Shown here in pieces: positions 38,625 through 43,715 of a stretch of DNA of 43,715 bases. Numbering within the stretch: position 1 is the stretch's first letter; each line of letters starts with the position of its first letter. The stretch covers positions 1 to 43,715 of the forward strand of contig CAYJWS010000003.1 of assembly GCA_964373925.1 (NCBI GenBank), read 5' to 3'. The notes beneath the pieces are model-generated. The model was given only the letters and a program-made list of their open reading frames with translations, was not told the DNA's origin and searched no databases. The stretch comes from CAYJWS01 sp964373925 (lineage in GTDB: Bacteria > Patescibacteriota > Patescibacteriia > Buchananbacterales > GWA2-38-13). Made by a program: the position numbers and the translations under genes.

Positions 38625-39872
38625 ATGAAAAAGAATTTAGAATATTTTGATGTTGTCGTTATCGGCGGCGGCGCGGCAGGCATGATGGCGGCTGGGCGCG
38701 CTGGAGAGCGCGGCAGGCGAGTATTGCTTCTTGAAAAAAATAAGCGGCTTGGAGAGAAGCTCGGCATTACCGGAGGCGGGCGGTGCAATATCACGAACGC
38801 CGAATACAATGTCCGATTGCTCCTTAAAAATTATGGCGCGGGAGAAAAGCACCTGTATTCTCCTTTTTCGCAGTTTGGCGTTGAGGAAACGTTTGCTTTT
38901 TTTGAAGGAAGGAAATTGCCATTGGTCGTGCAGGAGAGGGGGCGCGTTTTTCCCAAAAGCGAAAAAGCGCTGGATGTCGTGCGAGTGATGGAAGACTACG
39001 CGCGCGAAAATGGAGTTGTGGTAAAGATAAGTACGGCGGTAATGAATATAGCTTTGCATAAAGGTAAGCCCACGGAAATTATTGCCAATCATAGTTTGTA
39101 TAGTGCCGAGTCTGTTATTGTAGCCACTGGCGGAATGTCGCATCCAGAAACAGGATCTACCGGAGATGGCTTTGCATGGCTGAAAGCTTGCGGACATACC
39201 ATAGCCAAGCCAACGCCGGGGATTGTTCCATTGGCCGTGCGCGATAGCTGGATAAAAAATTTGTCCGGTGTAACGCTTGAGCCAATGAAAATCACATTTT
39301 TTTTAAATAACAAAAAGCAATTCTCGCGAGCGGGGAAAATTTTATTTGCGCATTTCGGCCTGTCCGGTCCTATGATTTTAAATTGCGCGTCCGCCGTAGG
39401 CGATCTTTTGCACGAGGGAGAGGTAACGGCAAAAATTGACGCGTGTCCACTTGAAGATGAGGGGGCGCTTGAGCGCAGGCTTATTGGGATTTTTGACGAG
39501 AATAAAAACAAGACTTTAAAAAATATTTTTAAGCTTATAGCGCCGCCCGGAATGGCGCAAGAGATTTTTTCTCTTATGGGCGGAGTTTTTAAAGATACTA
39601 AAGTGCACAGTGTTACCAAAGCTCAGCGAAAAAAGATCGTCCAGACACTCAAGGCTTTGCCTGTAACCATTGCCGATCTGATGGGCTATGATCGCGCCGT
39701 GGTCGCGGACGGCGGCGTGGATATAAAAGAAATAGACATGAAAACCATGCGCTCGCGCCCGCATCATAATCTTTTTATTGTCGGTGATCTTTTGCACATC
39801 GCCCGCCCGTCAGGCGGATACTCGCTTCAGCTCTGCTGGACCACAGGATATATCGCGGGAAATAACGCGTAG
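38625..39872 (+). CDS. FAD-dependent oxidoreductase, BaiN/HI0933 (YhiN) family
   Basis: The 415-aa flavoprotein has the dinucleotide-binding motif VVVIGGGAAGMMAAGRAGER near the N-terminus, LLEKNKRLGEKLGITGGGRC with NITNAE after it, VVQERGRVFPKSEKALDV in the middle, and the C-terminal FAD motif VGDLLHIARPSGGYSLQLCW. This order and length match the HI0933-like family, some of whose members reduce steroid-like or unsaturated substrates; the physiological substrate here is unknown. It is the first intact gene after the interrupted gene. Confidence 0.92.
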   Translation: MKKNLEYFDVVVIGGGAAGMMAAGRAGERGRRVLLLEKNKRLGEKLGITGGGRCNITNAEYNVRLLLKNYGAGEKHLYSPFSQFGVEETFAFFEGRKLPLVVQERGRVFPKSEKALDVVRVMEDYARENGVVVKISTAVMNIALHKGKPTEIIANHSLYSAESVIVATGGMSHPETGSTGDGFAWLKACGHTIAKPTPGIVPLAVRDSWIKNLSGVTLEPMKITFFLNNKKQFSRAGKILFAHFGLSGPMILNCASAVGDLLHEGEVTAKIDACPLEDEGALERRLIGIFDENKNKTLKNIFKLIAPPGMAQEIFSLMGGVFKDTKVHSVTKAQRKKIVQTLKALPVTIADLMGYDRAVVADGGVDIKEIDMKTMRSRPHHNLFIVGDLLHIARPSGGYSLQLCWTTGYIAGNNA

Positions 39873-39909
39873 AAGACTCGCAATTATTTATTATTAATAT
39901 GCAAAAACT

Positions 39910-40395
39910 ATGAAAAAAATTCATACGCACACACCCGTATGCTTTGAGCCGACGCCGAAGTTGTTTTGCGGACACAAGCAAGGCGCCATAGGCAGCCATG
40001 GCGGATATAGAAAAGACGAAGTTTTTCAGTATCAGGAAAGCGGCGTGATGAAAGATAGCTCGCTTGCGCTTTCAGGAAAATTCTTGGCAGAGCAAGAATA
40101 TATTGAATCGCAAGAAGCCGGCGCGGAGCTTATTGTGCATTTTCACGCGACAGAGGTGAATCTTGTGATGGCGGCGCAAGGCGCACAAGCGTCCGTAGAA
40201 ATTGAATTTAACGGCGAAATACTCACAGGCGGAAATCGAGGGCGAGACGTGTCAGAAAAGGGCGAAGTGAAAATAATAAAATCCGGTTCATACAACCTGC
40301 TCACAAGCTCGGCGCTTTCGGAGGGAATATTGCGCGTACGCGCGAAACAGGGAAATTTTCAAGCATTTGCCTTTACTTTTTTGGGCTGTACTTAA
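39910..40395 (+). CDS. Stand-alone DipZ-C-terminal-like (thioredoxin-associated CBM-like) domain protein
   Basis: The 161-aa protein resembles the C-terminal beta domain found after the thioredoxin module in DipZ/CcdA-type proteins. Shared features are TPKLFCG near the start, the LALSGKFLAEQEYIES strand, HFHATEVNLVMAAQG, GRDVSEKGEVKI and the end FQAFAFTFLGCT. There is no thioredoxin domain and no signal peptide, so the domain stands alone and seems cytoplasmic. The role is unknown. It follows the flavoprotein gene by 37 bp. Confidence 0.65.
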   Translation: MKKIHTHTPVCFEPTPKLFCGHKQGAIGSHGGYRKDEVFQYQESGVMKDSSLALSGKFLAEQEYIESQEAGAELIVHFHATEVNLVMAAQGAQASVEIEFNGEILTGGNRGRDVSEKGEVKIIKSGSYNLLTSSALSEGILRVRAKQGNFQAFAFTFLGCT

Positions 40396-40447
40396 TAGCG
40401 GTGTAGCGGATGTTGTGATATAATAAAAATGTATTTACGATGGTTTT

Positions 40448-41134
40448 ATGGCGCAATTCCTAAAAAAACATTCTCTTCTAGACTTCCAAAAATTTATAGA
40501 AAGCGTCTATAGCCTGCCCGATGATAGGCTTTTTTCTTTGTGGGATCTGCTTTCGCATCAAGAGCGATTTACCATGCGCGCGCTCAAAGGCATACGAAAA
40601 AATAACAGGAAAAAACTCGAGCTCAACCTTCTGATTGCTTTTTCATGGCTTATGTCCGTGGCAAATAGGCTTCATATTATTGTTGAAGACGCGGTATGGA
40701 GGCGTTTTCCCATGCAATGCTCATATTGCGGCGCCTTGCCCTGCGCATGTAAGAAAATAAAACCAAAACAACGCGTGAAGATTATACGAAAAAATTCAAT
40801 GCGCCCAAAAACACTTTCTCAATTCCAAGAAATGTTTTCTCGCATCTATCCGCCCTCTTCCCGCACGCTCTCCGACGCCGGTGTGCATTTGGCGGAGGAG
40901 ATGGGAGAGTTGAGCGAAGCGGTGCTGTGTTTTTTGGGCGAGCACAAACATAAGCAGTTTGTGGATTTGCAAAATGAGCTTGCGGATTTTGTTTCATGCA
41001 TTTTCGGCGTTGCCAATTCCGCGAATATTGATATGGCGAATGGGCTATCAAAGATGTTTTATAAAAATTGCCATGTGTGCCATAAGGCGCCATGCGAGTG
41101 TTCTTTTTCCCTTATCGCGAAATTTTCATCATAA
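40448..41134 (+). CDS. MazG-like pyrophosphohydrolase domain protein with two cysteine clusters
   Basis: The second half of this 228-aa protein has the MazG-type acidic pattern HLAEEMGELSEAV followed by NELADF (EExxE and ExxD), which binds metal in nucleotide pyrophosphohydrolases. The first 90 residues are a basic helical region. CSYCGALPCAC sits in the middle and CHVCHKAPCEC at the C-terminus, both fitting CxxC-x4-CxC. The two clusters bracket the MazG-like part and may bind zinc or form one joint site. Function and substrate unknown. Confidence 0.7.
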   Translation: MAQFLKKHSLLDFQKFIESVYSLPDDRLFSLWDLLSHQERFTMRALKGIRKNNRKKLELNLLIAFSWLMSVANRLHIIVEDAVWRRFPMQCSYCGALPCACKKIKPKQRVKIIRKNSMRPKTLSQFQEMFSRIYPPSSRTLSDAGVHLAEEMGELSEAVLCFLGEHKHKQFVDLQNELADFVSCIFGVANSANIDMANGLSKMFYKNCHVCHKAPCECSFSLIAKFSS

Positions 41135-41141
41135 AAAAATA

Positions 41142-41299
41142 GAACCTATCTCAAAAGTATTATTTATCATTTTGTCATCCTCGCCCCGTATCAATGTACG
41201 GGGTAAACTCCAGCGGGGATCCATGATTCTTAATATGGATTCCCCGAAAGCTTTCGGGGGGCCGGAATGACAGTTACATTATTTTTTTGAGACGGGTTC
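41142..41299. repeat. GTCATTCCC-core repeat, copy 4 (reverse), with its own terminal inverted repeats
   Basis: The core 41174-41271 is the reverse complement version of copy 2, starting GTCATCCTCGCCCCG and ending CCGGAATGAC, with hairpins CCCCGTATCAATGTACGGGG and CCCCGAAAGCTTTCGGGG. Outside it, GAACCTATCTCAAAA (41142-41156) and TTTTGAGACGGGTTC (41285-41299) are inverted with 13 of 15 matches. It fills the gap between the MazG-like and DUF1761 genes. Confidence 0.7.
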
Positions 41300-41319
41300 T
41301 AATACATAACAATAAAAAT

Positions 41320-41745
41320 ATGAACGAAGTCGTCGTTAACTATTGGGCGGTGCTTGTGTGCGGCGTAGCAAGCCAAATTTTGGGAATGTTGTGGTATTCA
41401 CCCATGCTTTTTGGAAGGGCATGGATGAAAATAATTGGCATGGCGGATATGAGTCCGGAGGCAACGAAAGAGATGAAAAAAAAGGCAATGCCGGGGTATT
41501 TGGTAAGTTTTATCGGGGCGCTTGTTATGGCATATGTTTTAAAGCATTTTCTTGCGTACGCGGGAGCTAAAGATGCGGTCGGAGGACTTCAAGGCGCGTT
41601 TTGGGCGTGGCTTGGGTTTGTGGGAACGGTGGGGCTCACAAATGCCATGTTTGACGTTAGACCAAAAAAGTTTTTTTTAATAAATTCCGGATTCTTTTTA
41701 GCATTGCTTCTTATTATGGGGGCGATTTTGGGCGCGTGGCAGTAA
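41320..41745 (+). CDS. DUF1761 family membrane protein
   Basis: A 141-aa protein with four hydrophobic segments. The start NYWAVLVCGVASQILGMLWY followed by SPMLFGRAWMKIIG matches the DUF1761 pattern, and the second half GFVGTVGLTNAMFDVRPKKF fits too. The ATG at 41320 is preferred over an upstream TTG at 41287 that lies in the repeat. Function unknown. Confidence 0.82.
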   Translation: MNEVVVNYWAVLVCGVASQILGMLWYSPMLFGRAWMKIIGMADMSPEATKEMKKKAMPGYLVSFIGALVMAYVLKHFLAYAGAKDAVGGLQGAFWAWLGFVGTVGLTNAMFDVRPKKFFLINSGFFLALLLIMGAILGAWQ

Positions 41746-41812
41746 TATGGTGTTTTGTGGATAAAAAAATTCTTGAAGAATTGAATTTTCAGGAATCTTT
41801 TCTATTACATAG

Positions 41813-42883
41813 TTAATTTTTTTTCGCTTTATCCGCTACAATGAGTTGTCCGCAGGCGGCCGCTATATCTTCTCCCATGGTTCTTCGGGTTGTGGCAATA
41901 ACCGTATGCTTGTGGAGGTATTCTAAGAATTTTTGCGTCTGCCCATCCGGCGTTTTTTGGAACTCCGAGTCAGTAAAATTATACGGTATCAGATTTACCT
42001 TTATTTTTCCAGTGGTGGTAACGAAGTTCGCGAGCTTTTTCGCGTCTACAAGCGAGTCATTTACGCCCGCGAGCATGACATATTCGTAGGTGAGGTGATG
42101 CGATCGATTGCCGAATTTTTTTAAATAGCGCTTGGACCACTGCGCCAGCTTTGGCAAAAAATCCTCAAAAGAAGTCGGAACGATATTTTTTCTGATAACG
42201 GAATCGGCGCTGTGAAGCGACACGGCCAAGCGAACGCGCGGCCAATCTTTGTCTTGGAGAATTTTCTCCATAACAGGCAGAACCCCCACAGTGGAAACCG
42301 TGATGTGCGTCTCGCCGATAACGGCATACTTGAGAAGGGCGTGTATGGCGGATTTTACATTCTCATAGTTTGCCAGCGGCTCTCCCATGCCCATAAAAAC
42401 AATATTGGATATTTTTTGGTCAAGTCCCGGATGATCGCAGAGAAAATTCATCCAAAACCGATATTGGTCCACTATTTCATCGGATGTCATATTGCGCGTA
42501 AATCCCATTTTTCCGGTAGCGCAAAACCCGCACCGCATGGCGCATCCAACCTGCGACGATACGCATATCGTCCAGTTGTTTTTTCTATTTAACATGAGCA
42601 CCGTTTCTATTTTTTTTCCGTCAAAAAGCTCAAGAAGCGCCTTATAGGTATCCTTCTTTTTGCTTTCTAAAATTTTAGAGGTAGTATAGGAAACCCATGG
42701 GATATCTTGAGAGAGTACGTCTCGCATTTCCTTTGAAAACATAGTAGCATCGTCCCAGCCCGTCCATCCGCGCGTAAATTGCGCCGCGTGCATCTGGTCA
42801 AGGCGGTATCGCGGGGCTTGGGGGAAAAGTTTTCTAAATATTTGTGATCGCAGTTCGTATTCCATAACTATCAAAGCTATCAT
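41813..42883 (-). CDS. rlmN: 23S rRNA (adenine-2503-C2) methyltransferase RlmN
   Basis: RlmN is a radical-SAM enzyme that methylates C2 of A2503 in 23S rRNA (and A37 in some tRNAs). The 356-aa protein has the cluster motif CAMRCGFC (Cys114, 118, 121), GMGEPLANYENV, and the second conserved Cys near 344 in AAACGQL. A GWDDATMFSKEMRD helix region precedes the barrel. The start could be the ATG at 42883 or the one six codons later (MEYELRSQIF). The gene is divergent from the NUDIX gene. Confidence 0.94.
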   Translation of the reverse strand: MIALIVMEYELRSQIFRKLFPQAPRYRLDQMHAAQFTRGWTGWDDATMFSKEMRDVLSQDIPWVSYTTSKILESKKKDTYKALLELFDGKKIETVLMLNRKNNWTICVSSQVGCAMRCGFCATGKMGFTRNMTSDEIVDQYRFWMNFLCDHPGLDQKISNIVFMGMGEPLANYENVKSAIHALLKYAVIGETHITVSTVGVLPVMEKILQDKDWPRVRLAVSLHSADSVIRKNIVPTSFEDFLPKLAQWSKRYLKKFGNRSHHLTYEYVMLAGVNDSLVDAKKLANFVTTTGKIKVNLIPYNFTDSEFQKTPDGQTQKFLEYLHKHTVIATTRRTMGEDIAAACGQLIVADKAKKN

Positions 42884-42965
42884 ATAATCTAAGAAAAGTC
42901 AATTTCTTTTTTTCATAAAATTATATTACAATTCTTTATATAGCCTAATTCATGGAGAAATTATT

Positions 42966-43517
42966 ATGCCCCTGTCTCACATAAAGGATGAAGTCGTTTT
43001 TGACGGAAAATATACACAGATGATTTTGCGCCATGTAAAAGCCAAGTCCGGCAAGCCCATTGTTTGGGAGATGGTAAAACGAAAAACGCATGGCAGGATA
43101 GTTGCGATAGTTCCCGTGACTCCAAAAAAGGAAGTAGTTTTGGTAAAAATATACCGCGTTCCGATACAGTCGTATGTTATTGAAGCATGCGCGGGCCTTA
43201 TGGATGTGCGAGGAGAAAGTGAAGAAGAAGCGGCTCGGCGCGAGATGCTTGAGGAGACTGGGTTTCAGTCGGAACATATCGTGCGAGTAGTATGCGGTTT
43301 TTTTAATAGCGGCCTTCTTGCCGATGAGATAGTGTATTTTATTGCTCCAGACGCTCAAAAGGTTTCAGAGCCTGTGCTGGAAGATGCCGAGGATTTGGAG
43401 GTAGTGCGCATACCACTTGAGAAACTAGAAAGTTTTTTAGAGCATATGCCGGATAACGTAAAGGTAGATGTAAAGCTTTTTGGCATATTGTATTTTTTAG
43501 AAAAAATGTTTCGCTAA
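42966..43517 (+). CDS. NUDIX hydrolase, ADP-ribose-pyrophosphatase-like
   Basis: The 183-aa protein has a NUDIX box with REMLEETGF and the preceding AGLMDVRGESEEEAA. Compared with the usual G-x5-E spacing there is one extra residue before the first Glu of the box. The N-terminal part VWEMVKRKTHGRIVAIVPVT (in part) fits ADP-ribose/ADP-sugar pyrophosphatases, which clear ADP-ribose or ADP-sugars. A GGAG (42954-42957) eight bases before the ATG supports the start. It is the last gene in the window. Confidence 0.88.
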   Translation: MPLSHIKDEVVFDGKYTQMILRHVKAKSGKPIVWEMVKRKTHGRIVAIVPVTPKKEVVLVKIYRVPIQSYVIEACAGLMDVRGESEEEAARREMLEETGFQSEHIVRVVCGFFNSGLLADEIVYFIAPDAQKVSEPVLEDAEDLEVVRIPLEKLESFLEHMPDNVKVDVKLFGILYFLEKMFR

Positions 43518-43546
43518 TAAAAAAAATCAGACTGCCCGACAGCTGT

Positions 43547-43664
43547 CATTCTGAACCCATGGTGAAGAATCTCAAGAATTCATTTCGTTAGAATACTAGA
43601 TTCTTCGACCATTCAATATCTTCAGGTCGCCTTGAGCTTATCGAAAGGCGGCGGCCTCAGAATG
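43547..43664. repeat. CATTCTGA-type palindromic intergenic repeat
   Basis: Outer arms CATTCTGA (43547-43554) and TCAGAATG (43657-43664) and inner arms GAAGAATCT (43564-43572) and AGATTCTTC (43598-43606) are inverted pairs. The part CCTTGAGCTTATCGAAAGG resembles the CCTGAGCCCAGTCGAAGG inside the element at 26955-27086. It is a separate family from the GTCATTCCC-core repeats. No gene follows to the window end. Confidence 0.6.
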
Positions 43665-43715
43665 GGTATAAAGGTAGGTAACTTGTTGCTAATTAGTTAT
43701 TATTTTTGAAATAAA

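Noticed and set aside
38637..39197. Long antisense frame (186 aa) opposite the BaiN-like flavoprotein
   Set aside because: The sense strand has a complete, motif-rich enzyme; the antisense product has no family features.
15565..41271. Possible CRISPR array from the repeated GTCATTCCC sequences
   Set aside because: Copies are kilobases apart, palindromic and without regular spacers; no cas genes are present.

Overview
The window looks like a chromosomal segment of a Candidate Phyla Radiation (Patescibacteria) bacterium, most likely Parcubacteria-like. The reasons are its AT-rich sequence, tightly packed or overlapping genes mostly without Shine-Dalgarno sites, a tandem array of TrbC/VirB2-like pilin genes, several DUF2079/GT-C-type membrane proteins, and many small palindromic intergenic repeats. 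This placement is inference; no marker phylogeny was run. The window starts at dnaA, so it may begin at the chosen start of a genome.

Layout. (1) 1-2889, + strand: dnaA and dnaN, with a probable oriC between them and a DnaA-box-like site over the dnaA -35. (2) 3014-15419, - strand: from upstream to downstream yebC, ruvC, two GT4 glycosyltransferases and a terminator; then a third GT4, an APH-like kinase, a glycogen-debranching-like six-hairpin glycosidase, a GalT-like uridylyltransferase, a ROK sugar kinase and a class A penicillin-binding protein. (3) 15457-15535: back-to-back promoters. (4) 15719-26956, + strand: a surface glycosylation locus with an STT3/PglB-like GT-C protein, three GT2 dolichol-phosphate-sugar-synthase-like enzymes, two methyltransferases, two further large multi-membrane-span proteins and an HTTM-DCC fusion. 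It converges on a DUF2079 membrane protein (-). (5) 29123-36587, - strand: galU, an orphan extracellular solute-binding protein, then nine TrbC/VirB2-like pilin paralogues. A self-contained + strand lipoprotein gene, with its own promoter, ribosome site and terminator, sits inside the array. (6) 36588-37736: repeat-rich region with a small GIY-YIG gene and tRNA-Ser(CGA), whose 3' end is duplicated 78 bp downstream around two perfect hairpins. (7) 37737-43715: a gene split by one in-frame TAG, a BaiN/HI0933 flavoprotein, a stand-alone DipZ-C-terminal-like domain, a MazG-like protein with two cysteine clusters, a DUF1761 membrane protein, rlmN (-) and a NUDIX hydrolase.

How the parts may work together (inference). 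GalU makes UDP-glucose. The GT4/kinase/glycosidase/GalT/ROK cluster could build and recycle an alpha-linked glycan. The GT2 enzymes would load sugars onto polyprenyl phosphate, and the GT-C proteins would transfer them to proteins or other acceptors outside the membrane. The secreted pilin-like proteins and the class A PBP are plausible cell-surface clients or neighbours of that glycan. No CRISPR array, rRNA, transposase or integrase was seen.

The most unusual signals are the nine-member pilin array (with a repeat inserted in frame into one signal-peptide region), the tRNA 3'-end duplication flanking tandem hairpins, and small terminal-inverted-repeat elements whose arms overlap stop codons of convergent genes.
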